Assembly (NCBI RefSeq): GCF_000270185.1
Contig: NC_015517.1
Span: 54,801 to 118,800 of the forward strand
DNA length: 64,000 bases
From: Melissococcus plutonius ATCC 35311
GTDB taxonomy: Bacteria; Bacillota; Bacilli; Lactobacillales; Enterococcaceae
Reading direction: 5' to 3'
A program made the translations under genes and the position numbers. The notes beneath the pieces were generated by a model. That model saw only the letters and a program-made list of their open reading frames with translations, was not told where the DNA came from and ran no database searches. Of this stretch, positions 32,035-42,512 are shown one piece after another (position 1 is the stretch's first letter; each line of letters begins with the position of its first letter).

Positions 32035-32727
32035 ATGGATTGGATAAAATTAATCGGAATCTTAATTATTTTAATTGGGTTTATTTTTAAATTTGATACG
32101 ATTGCAGTTGTAATTATTGCAGCTTTAGCGACTGCACTTGTTTCAGGAATTTCAATTGGCGACTTTTTTACCTTGTTAGGTGAAGCATTTGTCAATAATC
32201 GTTTGGTGACCATTTTCTTATTAACTTTGCCAATGATTGGACTATCAGAACGATTTGGATTAAGGCAACAAGCAGTTATTCTGATTCGAAAAGTCAAAGG
32301 ATTAACACCAGGAAAATTCCTTACATTATATACATTTATTCGAGAAATTTCAGGTTTGTTCGGTATTCGTATGTCTGGGCATCCACAATTTGTTCGACCA
32401 ATTGTCAATCCAATGGCACAAGCAGCAGCAAAAACTAAATATGGAAAAATTTCTGAAGAAGACGAAGATAAAATCAAAGCTCGTGCAGCTGCTAGTGAAA
32501 ATTATGGTAATTTTTTTGCTCAAAATACATTTGTTGCGGCTTCTGGTGTATTATTAATTGCTGGAACATTAAAAGATTTTCATTATAAAGTTTCTGGAAG
32601 CAGTATTACTCATATCGCATTATTAATTGCAATTATTGCACTTGTTTTAACAGCAACATCAAATTGGTTATTTGATCATAAACTAGCTAAAAAATATAAG
32701 GAAAAAGGGGAGAAAAATAATGGATAA
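32035..32727 (+). CDS. DUF969 membrane protein, putative 5-oxoproline transporter subunit
   Basis: 230 residues with the start at MDWIKLIGILII, chosen for AAGGAGATAAATCAA directly upstream. Five or six membrane spans are visible. 'RFGLRQQAVILIRKVKGLTPGKFLTLYTFIREISGLFGIRMSGHPQFVRPIVNPMA' is the strongly conserved DUF969 core. It overlaps the DUF979 start by 8 bp and is followed by pyroglutamyl peptidase. The conserved DUF969-DUF979-pcp order in Gram-positives is the basis for proposing 5-oxoproline (pyroglutamate) or pyroglutamyl-peptide transport. The activity is family knowledge, not visible directly. Confidence 0.85.
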   Translation: MDWIKLIGILIILIGFIFKFDTIAVVIIAALATALVSGISIGDFFTLLGEAFVNNRLVTIFLLTLPMIGLSERFGLRQQAVILIRKVKGLTPGKFLTLYTFIREISGLFGIRMSGHPQFVRPIVNPMAQAAAKTKYGKISEEDEDKIKARAAASENYGNFFAQNTFVAASGVLLIAGTLKDFHYKVSGSSITHIALLIAIIALVLTATSNWLFDHKLAKKYKEKGEKNNG

Positions 32728-33640
32728 ATTTATTCCAACTATTTTAGAGTTCTTTTATATTCTCATTGGTCTACTTTCTATTTTGACTTCTTTCCGCGTA
32801 TTTTTTGACAAAACAAATTCTGCAAGAATTGGAACCAGCCTTTTTTGGTTACTTCTTGGTATTATTTTTGCTGCAGGTAATTTTATGCCTTATGCCATTT
32901 CAGGAATTCTATTAACGATCATTGGTATTTTAACCTTATTCAAACAAGTAAAAATTGGTAAATTAGCAGAATTAAGTGAAAAAGATGGCGAAAAATCAGC
33001 TAAGAGAATTGGCAATTGGGTATTTTTCCCATCTATATTATTAGCTGCTTTAGCCGTTGGAATATCCTACACCTCTCTTGGTGGACAGGTTGGAATTGGC
33101 ATTGCTTCAATTCTCTCTTTGATTGTAGCAATGTTTATTATGCGTGCAAAACCAAAAACAATGCTAGATGATACAGACAGAATGTTGCAATCTGTTGGAA
33201 CAACAGGTATCTTGCCACAATTACTAGCTGCTCTTGGTGTCATTTTTAACACAGCTGGTGTAGGTGACGTGATCTCTCATGCTGTTTCAGGTGTTGTGCC
33301 AGAGGGAAATCGTTTAGCCGGTGTCATTGCTTATTGTTTAGGAATGATAATTTTTACAATGGTTATGGGAAATGGCTTTGCTGCCTTTACGGTTATCACT
33401 GCTGGAATCGGAATACCATTTGTTATTTCTCAAGGTGGAGATCCAGTAATTTCTGGCACTTTAGCAATGAGTGCTGGATTTAGTGGCACACTTCTTACAC
33501 CAATGGCTGCTAACTTCAATGCACTCCCAGTAGCTTTATTAGAAATGAAAGATTCAAATGGTGTCATAAAAGCACAGGCACCGATTGCTTTAATTATGAT
33601 TGTTGTTCATATTGCATTAATGTATTTTTTAGCTTTTTAG
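32720..33640 (+). CDS. DUF979 membrane protein, putative 5-oxoproline transporter subunit
   Basis: 306-residue polytopic protein with about nine membrane spans. '[35 protein letters not shown]', '[23 protein letters not shown]' and '[25 protein letters not shown]' are family-specific stretches. It is cotranscribed and overlapping with the DUF969 gene and 34 bp before pcp. The two membrane proteins probably form one carrier delivering substrate to the peptidase or removing pyroglutamate. Confidence 0.85.
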   Translation: MDKFIPTILEFFYILIGLLSILTSFRVFFDKTNSARIGTSLFWLLLGIIFAAGNFMPYAISGILLTIIGILTLFKQVKIGKLAELSEKDGEKSAKRIGNWVFFPSILLAALAVGISYTSLGGQVGIGIASILSLIVAMFIMRAKPKTMLDDTDRMLQSVGTTGILPQLLAALGVIFNTAGVGDVISHAVSGVVPEGNRLAGVIAYCLGMIIFTMVMGNGFAAFTVITAGIGIPFVISQGGDPVISGTLAMSAGFSGTLLTPMAANFNALPVALLEMKDSNGVIKAQAPIALIMIVVHIALMYFLAF

Positions 33641-33674
33641 AATCGTAATAAAAAAGAGAAAAGAGGAAAATAGA

Positions 33675-34322
33675 ATGAAAATTTTAGTCACAGGTTTTGA
33701 TCCCTTTGGTGGAGAAACAACTAATCCAGCATTAGACGCTGTAAAAGGGTTACCAGATAAAATTAGAGAGGCAGAAATTATTAAACTTGAAATTCCCACA
33801 GTCTTTAATAAATCTGCAGAAGTCACTAAACAAGCTATCTTAACCTACCAACCAGATGTGGTTTTAAATGTTGGACAGGCAGGAGGTCGCTTTACAGTAA
33901 CACCTGAACGTGTGGCGATTAATAGAGATGATGCTCGAATTCCAGATAATGAAGGCAATCAACCTATAAATGATTCTATTCATGAAGATGGGGCACCTGC
34001 TTATTTTACACAACTTCCTATAAAAGCAATGGTAAAAATGATTAGAGATGCTGGTTTACCTGCAGCTGTATCAAATACAGCAGGTACATTTGTTTGTAAC
34101 CATATTATGTATCAGGTACAATATATGATTGATAAGGAATTTCCAGAATTGAAGGGTGGTTTTATTCACGTACCATTTATTGCTTCACAGGTTATTGATA
34201 AACCAGAAACGCCCTTTATGAATTTAGCTGATATCATTACTTCACTTGAAAAATCAATTGAAGCAATCCTATTATTTGATGAACAAAAGGACCTAGAAAC
34301 AATAGAAGGTACCATCCATTAA
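33675..34322 (+). CDS. pcp: pyroglutamyl-peptidase I
   Basis: Cysteine peptidase (C15) that removes N-terminal pyroglutamate from peptides in the cytoplasm; 215 residues, the usual size. '[19 protein letters not shown]' is the N-terminal motif. The catalytic Glu lies in '[14 protein letters not shown]' near 80, the Cys in '[14 protein letters not shown]' near 143 and the His in 'GGFIHVPFI' near 166. All three are present. Preceded by AGAGGAAAATAGA. It is third in the DUF969-DUF979 operon and ends at a hairpin. Confidence 0.97.
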   Translation: MKILVTGFDPFGGETTNPALDAVKGLPDKIREAEIIKLEIPTVFNKSAEVTKQAILTYQPDVVLNVGQAGGRFTVTPERVAINRDDARIPDNEGNQPINDSIHEDGAPAYFTQLPIKAMVKMIRDAGLPAAVSNTAGTFVCNHIMYQVQYMIDKEFPELKGGFIHVPFIASQVIDKPETPFMNLADIITSLEKSIEAILLFDEQKDLETIEGTIH

Positions 34323-34360
34323 TTTTTATATTACTCAAATATTCTTTTATGCAATTTTGC

Positions 34361-34389
34361 ACAATTTAATAAGAACCTTATTAAATTGT
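34361..34389 (+). terminator. hairpin after pcp, with a second one downstream
   Basis: ACAATTTAATAAG / CTTATTAAATTGT with a 3-nt loop at 34361-34389. A second hairpin further on (AAAACCTCT near 34402 and AGAGGTTTTTT near 34461) has a T run and is the better terminator. Confidence 0.6.
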
Positions 34390-34479
34390 ATAAAAAGCCA
34401 CTAAAAACCTCTATGCATTAAAGTATTTTTTAGACAAATTAAAAAATACAAGATATGTTTAAGAGGTTTTTTTAATTGA

Positions 34480-35422
34480 TACTAAAATGTATATTCAGCT
34501 TTTAGAAGAAGACAGAATGCATTAAACTTATTAAAAAATTTGCTAATTTTTAATGCTTATCTAGAAAACAAAAGAAATTAATAAAAATAGGTATCTAAAT
34601 TGAAAAAATGATTAATAGAAAAATAAACGTAATGAAAATAAAAAATCTAAACCAAGAAGTGAGAGCTTGTTGAATTTGACTATAGACTAGTGGAGTAAAT
34701 CTTGTATCTTATAATATTTTTAGTTTATAAGAATTGTTTCATTTAAATAGTAATAAATAATTAAAAAATTACATTTTTGTTAATCTAATATAACTTTTTA
34801 AGGTATAAAATTCCTACATTGTAGATAAGGTTAGGCAAATATATCTTGGAGATTCATATCAGTTTATTATATAGGAATATATGCCAAAAAGAATTATAAA
34901 AATTAAAATAAGAAAATTTATCTTGACATAGAATTATATTGAAGCGTATAACTAAGATATCAAAGCTTGCTTAATTGGTTTTTTGAAAATTTTACTTTTT
35001 ATTGTGAAATTTTGAACAATAAATTGCTTTTTAAATTTATAAGTATATAGATGATTAAAATGTGAGACTGGACTTTGATTATTAATATAGGATTTATCAA
35101 GTTTAGATGATGAAGCAATTTTATAATATAGACTTGATAATAGAATGAATTCATATATATACGCAGATAGGAAATATTTATAGTATTAGAAAGAAATATT
35201 AATTTTTTAGCCAATTTTTTTAGATAAAATGCATGCATCTCGTAATAAACTAAATATTTCTGAATTAACTAAATTAGGAGAACCAAATTTTTATTTTTTA
35301 ATTATTTTAATATATAGATTCAAAAATATTGTCATTAAATAAAAAATTGTTCAATTTTCTTGTTTCTTTTAACTTAATATAAGTGTTATTTAATTAAAAT
35401 AACTTTTTTAGAAGAGGTAGTT
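34480..35422. other. AT-rich region before the peptide-export locus
   Basis: No clear gene. A 37-residue frame at 35229-35342 (MHASRNKLNISELTKLGEPN ...) has a charged, leader-like N-half and hydrophobic C-half but no ribosome site. A reverse-strand 79-residue frame looks like chance in AT-rich DNA. A small dyad GTTATTT / AAATAAC near 35384-35402 precedes the ribosome site AGAAGAGG of the first permease frame. Confidence 0.35.
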
Positions 35423-37319
35423 ATGAAAGAAATTGTAAAAAAATTAATAAAAGATAATCCTGTACAAAATATACTGTATGGCGTTGGTTCTACTTTAAAT
35501 TTAATTGTTATTGGTGTGTTTTTAATGTTAGTCAAAGAATTAATAAAAATTAAAAAAAATACGGCATTAATTTCTAGAAATGAACAAATTTCATTTTATT
35601 TCAGTACGCTAATAACCATATCAATCATAGTGATCATCTTTTCTGTCTTAGTTCTTTGTATGATTCAAAAGAGTGTATTTCATAGTCGAAGAGACTTTAA
35701 TATCAAAATGAAACTCACTGGTATTTCTTCCATCTGCCTTGCTAAGATATATATTAAAGAAATATTTACTATACAAAAAATAACCATTCCTCTAGGTATT
35801 TTATTAATGCAACTAACCTATACAATAATAAGTAGATAGTAGATATTCCAAGTAAATGGATTTCAATAACAATAGTTGTTTCCTCAATTATTTTACATAT
35901 AATGATACTTTTTTTCAGCAGTGCTATCATTTTATGCAAACTTTCTCGGTTTAATCCCTTAGAAAAATTGAGAAATCCTTATATGCAAGAAAAGGTAAGG
36001 ACCCTAAGAAAACGGGATTATATTTTATTTTTTGTAGGTATAGGTCTAATAGGCATACCATTAATTTATTCGAATACAGACAATTCTTTCATGGCATTTA
36101 TACCTATAGTAGGGATATTTCTTATCATAGACGTACTTTTGGTTATGATACATAATAGTTTTAAAAAAATTGGGCAAACTAATTCTATGATTGGTTTATA
36201 TCTATCCGAATCAATGATTTTAGGTTATTACAAAAAAATGAATAGTATCGTAATGACTCTGATAGTGGGCGTAATGATTTCCGTAGGTTTGATTGGTATG
36301 TTTAATACTATCAGAGGGATATCTAAAGATACTGTCAATCAAAATCTTTATTATCAAACCCTAGTTGTCTATTCAAAAGTAAAATCATTTTTATTTGAAA
36401 AGGAATATAAAAAACAATTTGATAAAATAGATCCTCATTCAAAAATAGCATATGGCATTAACTTAGAATTAACCGATAAAGAAGGCATTAAAAATACCAT
36501 ATCTGCTATTGATAATGATTATTTTAGGTATGGCGAGAAACTAAAGATTATAAACCATAACAACATTTCTAGAAATATTTTAGATGAAAATTTTAATGGC
36601 ATATATTTACCAGATTACTTTATAAATGAAAAAGATATTGGAAAAAAATGGCCTTTGAAATTAGGCAACAAGACATTAGATTTAATCATAGCTGGCAGAT
36701 TTCATGCGAATGGGGATAGAGGAAGATTTGGTTTCATTTCAAAATCATTTTTACAAAAATTTATGAGTAAGCCGGGATTTGTAAATGCCTTTTATGTTAA
36801 CACAGCAAACCAAAAACTAACCAATGAAATTGAAAATAATAGCAATGCTATAGATATTTATAAAGTTAGTAAAAAGCAAATTGCAGCTGGCAGCTATAAA
36901 AATGCAATAAAGGGAACCGAAATATTTGAATTATCTTCCAATGCAATTATTTTGTTAGCTATAATTATGGTATTCCATTTTTATTTTTCAACTAGTTTAT
37001 CTAATTATTTTGATATTTCTAGAAGATTAAGGGCACAAGGTATATCCATATCAAAACTAATTAATGCCTATTTTTTACAAGTTTTTTGTGTCATAACATT
37101 GTCCTTTTTAGTAGGAACAGCGTTATCTATTTTTTTATTCGAGGTGGGGTGGACATGATATTACCGTATATTGATGTTAACGTTACATACACCTTGCCTA
37201 TAAGGGATCTATTGATTAAATACATTATTGTATTTGCAATAAGTTTTATAGGTGTATATTTGAGTATCAAAAAAAGTTTAAAAGATGATTATCTGAAATA
37301 TATAACGATCTCAGAATAG
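35423..37319 (+). pseudogene. bacteriocin-type ABC transporter permease, two frameshifts
   Basis: Three consecutive frames (35423-35839, to 37158, to 37319) make one polytopic protein of about 632 residues. The first join is at about 35830-35846, where one base added before ATAGTAGAT gives VDIPSKWISITIVVSSIIL. The second is at GGGG 37146-37149, where one more G gives EVGVDMILPYIDV. The layout of an N-terminal span, paired central spans around residues 45-200, a large outside domain and C-terminal spans resembles the 7-8 TM FtsX-like permeases and the 'bacteriocin-associated integral membrane protein' family. It is followed 9 bp later by its ATPase. The export or immunity role is inferred from the neighbourhood. 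Confidence 0.65.
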
Positions 37320-37328
37320 GAGGATTTA

Positions 37329-38012
37329 ATGAGTATAAAAGTTGAAAATTTAACATATTCAATCCAGGAAGGAAATCAGGCTAGAAAAATACTAAACAAT
37401 ATTTCAATTAATATTCCTAAGGGAAAACTAACTTCAATTACCGGTGAATCTGGTTCAGGAAAAACAACATTACTTTATGGACTTTCTGGCATTCTTAAGA
37501 TAGATGAAGGAAATGTATTTTTAGATGATAAAAATCTTTATAATATGAAAATTAAAGAAAGAGAAAAATTCAGACTAAATCATATTTCATTTATCTATCA
37601 ACAGTTAAACTTATTTAACTTTTTAAATGTTGAAGAAAATATAAAAATTAATTGGCTTTTAAGAAATAAAAAAATCTCTAAAGATGTGGACAAACAAATT
37701 GACCAGTATCTAGAATTATTTAATTTAGGTAATAGTAAGAAAAAAGAAATTCAATCACTGTCTGGCGGAGAAAAGCAAAGAATAGCCATTATTAGGAGCT
37801 TTGTATCAAAATCAGATTTTATATTTACGGATGAACCAACAGGTAATCTGGATACCAAGAATAGTTTATTATTTATGGAATCCCTTCAAAAAATAATGAA
37901 AAATTCAACTCGTACGGTGATAATGGTGACCCATGATTCAAAGTTATGTAATTATGCTGATGAAAAAATTAATTTAATAGATGGAAAGATTAATAATCAT
38001 ACTATAATATAA
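37329..38012 (+). CDS. ABC transporter ATP-binding protein (peptide/bacteriocin export type)
   Basis: 227-residue nucleotide-binding subunit. Walker A 'GESGSGKTT' at 39-47, Q-loop 'FIYQQLNLF' near 90, signature 'LSGGEKQR' near 144, Walker B 'FIFTDEPTG' near 168 and the H-loop 'MVTHDSKL' are all intact. It belongs to the MacB/LolD-like group used with FtsX-type permeases in bacteriocin export and antimicrobial-peptide resistance. TAGGAGG stands before the ATG. It is intact although its partner permease frame upstream is broken twice. Confidence 0.88.
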   Translation: MSIKVENLTYSIQEGNQARKILNNISINIPKGKLTSITGESGSGKTTLLYGLSGILKIDEGNVFLDDKNLYNMKIKEREKFRLNHISFIYQQLNLFNFLNVEENIKINWLLRNKKISKDVDKQIDQYLELFNLGNSKKKEIQSLSGGEKQRIAIIRSFVSKSDFIFTDEPTGNLDTKNSLLFMESLQKIMKNSTRTVIMVTHDSKLCNYADEKINLIDGKINNHTII

Positions 38013-38029
38013 TAAACAGGAGAATAATT

Positions 38030-38229
38030 ATGATAAATAGAAAAGATGAAGTTGCTGAATTAAGCTTATCTGTTTTCATTAGATACAATCCTAAGATATT
38101 GCTGAGATCGGCGAACTTTACAAAAATAGAATATTATTTTCACTCCACACCTTAGATGAGGAGGTTGACTTGAACTAAAATTTAGATCAAGAAACCAAGC
38201 TAAAAGACTTCATTGATTCTTCCAAATAG
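38030..38229 (+). pseudogene. small gene of unknown function, frameshifted
   Basis: A first-rate ribosome site (CAGGAGAATAATT) precedes ATG at 38030. The frame as read gives 41 residues, MINRKDEVAELSLSVFIRYN then PKILLRS..., to TAG at 38153. If one base is added near 38096 the frame becomes PKDIAEIGELYKNRILFSLHTLDEEVDLN, which looks more protein-like. It then meets a TAA and continues NLDQETKLKDFIDSSK to a TAG at 38227-38229, about 66 residues in total. It lies inside the export locus, between an ABC ATPase and the M50-like gene, the place for a precursor, immunity or maturation gene. I do not recognise its family. Confidence 0.45.
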
Positions 38230-38447
38230 TGTTCTTATATAAATCTATTCTAGCTGACTATTCGCTATGCGCCATTTTTAATATATTATACATAAATTGT
38301 AAATCCAAGATAAAAAGATAGATATCATTTTCAAAAAAAATATTGATTTTATTAAATGTACATTGTATATTAAATGTAATAAAATTTTTAAAATAAACTG
38401 TAATTTTCATTTTAATTTACTATTCCTCTTCACTTATAATAAATAAA

Positions 38448-39418
38448 ATGAAAAAAATCTGATTTCATGGAAACGATTACCTTAAAAGAAGTAAAAATGA
38501 AGATAGAAACAGAGGTTGTTAATAAAAAAGAATATCTACTGGTTATATTATCTAAGATAGAACAAAAATTATCCTGTTTCATTTAATGTAATAGAAATAG
38601 ATTTGTTGTCAGAGGAAATTCAGAAAAAGTATCTCTCCTTTTTAGAAAAAGTAGAAAGCTTAGATAGAAATGAAAAGAGTAACTTACTAATGTATAGACT
38701 ATTTGAGATTAATTTATCGACCAAGTATATATTTAAGTACTTTTATAATTGGATTGTGTTTATCATGCTCTTTCAATTTTTATTCTTACCTCTATTTCAA
38801 AATAATTTTTTTGAAATAGTTCGATTAAGCTACAAGCTGGACTATGTACAAATCATTTTTATCCTATATTTTACATGGAATAGGGCATGCAGCTTGGTTA
38901 AAAAAAAGGATATAAAGCAATTAAAATTTGGGTTTGCTTTAGTATTAAATATACTACCTACCTTTTATATAAAACATAAAGTGTATAATTTCACTAAGAT
39001 AGAAAAAATTACCTACTATTTATCGGGATGTCTAATGAATATTTTTATTGTATTTAGTGCATTGATCTATCAACTTGTTTTTGGAGTTTCCAATGTATCC
39101 TCTTGTTTTATTTTAATTAATTTTTCAATTGTTTTTTTAAATTTGATTCCATTTTTAATTACAGATGGTTATCATATTTTAACAATTATTACTGATGAAT
39201 ACAATTTAAGGCAAAAATTTACCTCAGTTATAAAGAATCCTGTTAATCTTAAAAATTATAATAAGTTTGTTAAAGTATATACAATTTTTAATATAATTTT
39301 TTTGTTTTTTATAAATGTGAATACCTACACAAGAATTACAAATGTCACAAATTCGTATGTCGGAATGGGTGCGTTATTAATTATAACTATACTGCAAGTA
39401 TTATTGTTTAGGAGATAA
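38448..39418 (+). pseudogene. M50-like membrane protein lacking the HExxH motif, frameshifted
   Basis: The intact part (38603-39418) follows, through a one-base A insertion at the five-A run 38564-38568, a 5' part beginning at 38467 (METITLKEVKMKIE) or, with another A-run slip, at 38448. Joined it reads KIEQNYPVSFNVIEIDLLSEEI. About six membrane spans are visible. The stretch 'NRACSLVKKKDIKQLKFGFALVLNILPTFYIK' and, later, 'LNLIPFLITDGYHIL' follow the layout of site-2-protease (M50) proteins in peptide-maturation clusters, such as YydH-type. The position of HExxH, however, reads NRACS, while the C-terminal Asp-Gly motif is kept. Family call is by eye. It stops one base before the next ATPase's ATG region (4-bp gap). 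Confidence 0.5.
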
Positions 39419-39422
39419 ATGA

Positions 39423-40094
39423 ATGATAGAAGTAAAAAATCTTGAAAAAAAATATGAAAAAAGAACCATACTGAATGATGTATCCTTAGAAATCATTAGC
39501 GGAAAGATAACCGTAATTTTGGTAGAGAGCGGTTCAGGAAAATCTACCTTGTTAAATTTGCTGGCTGGTTTTGATTTTGATTTACCTAATGTTGGAGAAA
39601 TTTTTATAGAGAATACCAATATCAGTAAATTGAATGAAGAACAGAGGACAAAGTTTAGAAAAGGAAAAATTGGTTTCATTTTTCAAGACTTTATGTTATT
39701 TGAAGATCTGACGGTTGAAGAAAATCTTAGAATGGGCGCAAAATTCAATTTAAAGGATTTGAATATAGTTGAAACAAATGCGCTAATAGATGAAACACTG
39801 GAGCTTTTAGGTTTAATAGAAAAAAAGAAAAGTTATCCAGAACAGTTATCTGGTGGCCAAAAACAGAGAGTAGCCATTGGGCGTACGTTATGTACAAGTC
39901 CAGATTTTATTTTTGCAGACGAACCGACTGGGGCATTGGACAGTGTGAATGAAGAAGATATATTGAATATCTTTAGTCTTATCAATCAAAAATATGAAAC
40001 GACCTTGGTTTTAGTAACACATAGCCAACGAGTAGCAGAAGCGGCAGATGAAATTATTAGAATTGTAGATGGTAAAATATATGAAGAACTATAA
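39423..40094 (+). CDS. ABC transporter ATP-binding protein with altered Walker A
   Basis: 223-residue nucleotide-binding subunit of a MacB/SalX-type exporter. The signature 'LSGGQKQR' near 142, Walker B 'FIFADEPTGAL' near 162 and H-loop 'VTHSQRVAEAAD' are normal. Walker A reads VESGSGKST at 34-42: the first Gly, nearly invariant (GxSGSGKST), is Val. A GGA-to-GTA change would do this. Lys and Ser that hold the phosphates remain, so activity may be lowered, not necessarily lost. Its stop codon overlaps the start of the following permease gene, its clear partner. Confidence 0.88.
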   Translation: MIEVKNLEKKYEKRTILNDVSLEIISGKITVILVESGSGKSTLLNLLAGFDFDLPNVGEIFIENTNISKLNEEQRTKFRKGKIGFIFQDFMLFEDLTVEENLRMGAKFNLKDLNIVETNALIDETLELLGLIEKKKSYPEQLSGGQKQRVAIGRTLCTSPDFIFADEPTGALDSVNEEDILNIFSLINQKYETTLVLVTHSQRVAEAADEIIRIVDGKIYEEL

Positions 40095-42387
40095 AACTTG
40101 GAAAATTTTTTTAAATGGCTTTATCTTATCTTTTGTCGTAATTTTCATCTGCATAGCTTTATTCCAAGTGGGAACGAATATTAATAAAGATTTAGATAAT
40201 CATAATAAAATTACATTAAAAGCAATAAATAAAACACCCTATCGCGATATCAAATCACTTACTGATAAATATCCAGGGAATGTAGTTATAACAGCAGATG
40301 GATTTGCTAAGTTAAATAAAAAAGGGTATGAAGAATATCTTTTAATGAAAAAGAGCAACAACTTTTCTAAATATGTTCTTATGGAAGGTAGAAAGCCGAA
40401 AAGCGCAGCTGAGTTAATTATTTCGAAAAGAAATGCTGATCAAAACCATATAAAATTAAATAAGAAAATTAACGTAGACAGTAGAGGAAAAAGAGTTGTT
40501 GGAATTTTCAAAAATGAGGGAGACATCAATGAAGATGTTGTTGAACGAATAAAATTAAAAGAAGAAACAGTGATTAGTAATTTAGAGTTTACAAATTTAA
40601 AGAAAACGGATTATACATTTATTAAAAAAAATAAGACAGCAAACTTTGAAGTTGAGGCCAATGATGGAAATAACAAAAAAGAAACTCTGCTTATTCTTTT
40701 ACAATTAATTGTTTATATTACCTTTATTATTACGATCTTCTTCTTACTTATTATGATGGAGTATGAAATAAAGAAAATATTGATTCGAAGAAAAAAGAAC
40801 ATATTTCTACTAAAATCAATGGGTGAAACCAATAGAAATATTTTATATTATGAACTATCTTATTTTTTGAAACCATTGATTATTGGTCTCATTTTTGGTG
40901 TTTTAATAGGAACAGCAATTATTCCTTTAGCCTATAATGCACTACTTGGGAATTTTGGCGGAGAAAACTTTTATCAATTTACCTATAATAATTATCCTGT
41001 AATTCAAATTATCCTAGGTGTTTTGATTTGTTTCATTGTAGAGACAGTTCTTTTCTATTCAAATATTTCTAAAAGCTTGAGATCTGTCAGTCTAAAAAGT
41101 TTTTACATGAATAAGGAAAATAACCGATATTCATTTAAACACATTCTACTTTACTTGTTAGTTGCTATTTTAGCAGTGATTGCAGTCAGTGTGATGATCC
41201 AGCTATCATTAATATCTACTACAAAAATTATCATTAGCTTGATTCTTATAATGTCAATTTTGCTGTTGCCTCAAGGAGTCATAAAACTGATAAACAAAAT
41301 CTTTCCGGGAAAGCTGCTATTTGCCAAATCTTTTCTAAATTCAAACCAGAAAAAAGTAAGCAGTATTATTTTAGTATTTACTGCTATTTTGACCCTACAA
41401 TTTGTTGTAATTAGTGCAACCTTGTCTAGTTTAAAATCTGTTAATGAAGGATGGAAAGTGATATTAACTGGAGATGGATTTGGCATTAATCCTTCAGGAG
41501 ATAAAATTGATCCACAAATTTTAGATGAACTTAAAGGGATTGACCATTTATATTTATCTAAAAGAATCTATCCAACTGAAAAAATAAGATTTAAGAGTCA
41601 AGAAACAAATGGTTTTATGGTAAAAGGAACAGATATTGATAAATATAAGGATAGTGTAAAAGGTAAAATTTCTGATGGGAAAATTTTAATAGGACGAGCA
41701 ATCTCTGTTAAGTTAGGAATAAAACCTGGTGATCAGATTGTATTCAAGAATAAAAAAATAGAAGTATCTGGAGTTACCTCTTCTGGCGAAAACGGTGGGG
41801 ATATCGTTTATATGTATCCGGCACTGTTTAGAGAACTTTTTGGAGAAAAAGGAGCAGATATTGCGACGTTGAATATTGTTAATCAGAGATCTTTTGAAAA
41901 AAGTATTCGAGGTAAAGAAAATGTTTTTTACTTTAGAACAAATGCTGAATATATAAAAACAGGTATTAATTCTGTCTACACAACACTGTCACCAGTGATT
42001 GCATTATGTGTAATTGTCGCTTTATTAGGTATAGCAATTATCATGTTGATGTTGAATGATTTAATTTATGATAGCAGGAAGGCTATTGTGTTATTGCGTT
42101 CTTTAGGGAGTGGAAGACTGTCCCTTTTTAAAGAGAACTTGCTCGTGTTATGTATGTTATCTTTTTTAGCCTATTTATATGCATTGTTATTCACTCAAAT
42201 TATTTCTGATACTTTAAACTTCTTTATCGCTTCCAAACTTGGTTCGATCGTTGAGATAAATAGTTTTAATCTATATACATTGTTATTGAGTGCTGTAATT
42301 TTGTTCCTAATGAATCTATTGATCGCTGTAAAAAATACGTTTTCAATGAAAAAAGTTTCAATAGCAGAAGAAATGCGGACACTTTAA
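40081..42387 (+). CDS. FtsX-like ABC transporter permease, 768 residues
   Basis: Large permease of the MacB/FtsX superfamily, partner of the preceding ATPase (overlap 14 bp). A first span at residues 10-30 is followed by an extracellular domain of about 180 residues. Three spans form the first FtsX block (205-330), with two more at 350-400. A second outside domain and a final three-span FtsX block follow (650-760). 'FLLKSMGETNRNILYYELSYF' and 'VLLRSLGSGRLSLFKENLLVL' are the coupling helices of the two halves. The frame also has an ATG 12 bp upstream (40069). Such pairs export bacteriocins or shield against antimicrobial peptides. The gene is open along its whole length. Confidence 0.82.
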   Translation: MKNYKTWKIFLNGFILSFVVIFICIALFQVGTNINKDLDNHNKITLKAINKTPYRDIKSLTDKYPGNVVITADGFAKLNKKGYEEYLLMKKSNNFSKYVLMEGRKPKSAAELIISKRNADQNHIKLNKKINVDSRGKRVVGIFKNEGDINEDVVERIKLKEETVISNLEFTNLKKTDYTFIKKNKTANFEVEANDGNNKKETLLILLQLIVYITFIITIFFLLIMMEYEIKKILIRRKKNIFLLKSMGETNRNILYYELSYFLKPLIIGLIFGVLIGTAIIPLAYNALLGNFGGENFYQFTYNNYPVIQIILGVLICFIVETVLFYSNISKSLRSVSLKSFYMNKENNRYSFKHILLYLLVAILAVIAVSVMIQLSLISTTKIIISLILIMSILLLPQGVIKLINKIFPGKLLFAKSFLNSNQKKVSSIILVFTAILTLQFVVISATLSSLKSVNEGWKVILTGDGFGINPSGDKIDPQILDELKGIDHLYLSKRIYPTEKIRFKSQETNGFMVKGTDIDKYKDSVKGKISDGKILIGRAISVKLGIKPGDQIVFKNKKIEVSGVTSSGENGGDIVYMYPALFRELFGEKGADIATLNIVNQRSFEKSIRGKENVFYFRTNAEYIKTGINSVYTTLSPVIALCVIVALLGIAIIMLMLNDLIYDSRKAIVLLRSLGSGRLSLFKENLLVLCMLSFLAYLYALLFTQIISDTLNFFIASKLGSIVEINSFNLYTLLLSAVILFLMNLLIAVKNTFSMKKVSIAEEMRTL

Positions 42388-42512
42388 TTTATAATTTTAA
42401 TTAGCTAACTACTTTAATCCTTTGAAATAATGTTGATCAAAAATAGCCGAGAAGAAATAAAATGGATTGTTTCATTCATTGTATACATAATATTTAACAA
42501 TTAAGGGAAATA

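Noticed and set aside
32031..32477. 148-residue reverse frame opposite the DUF969 gene
   Set aside because: It is the antisense of a strongly conserved membrane protein and has no independent start signal.
34999..35238. 79-residue reverse-strand frame before the export locus
   Set aside because: Composition is Ile/Leu/Tyr/Asn as expected from AT-rich DNA by chance, with no ribosome site and no familiar motif.
35229..35342. 37-residue forward frame with leader-like start, possible precursor peptide
   Set aside because: No ribosome site precedes it, and its second half looks like AT-rich noise. Kept only as a remark in the spacer entry.
37171..37184. TGTTAACGTTACAT resembling the uxaC operator
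   Set aside because: It lies inside the coding sequence of the export permease and its right arm does not match; taken as chance.
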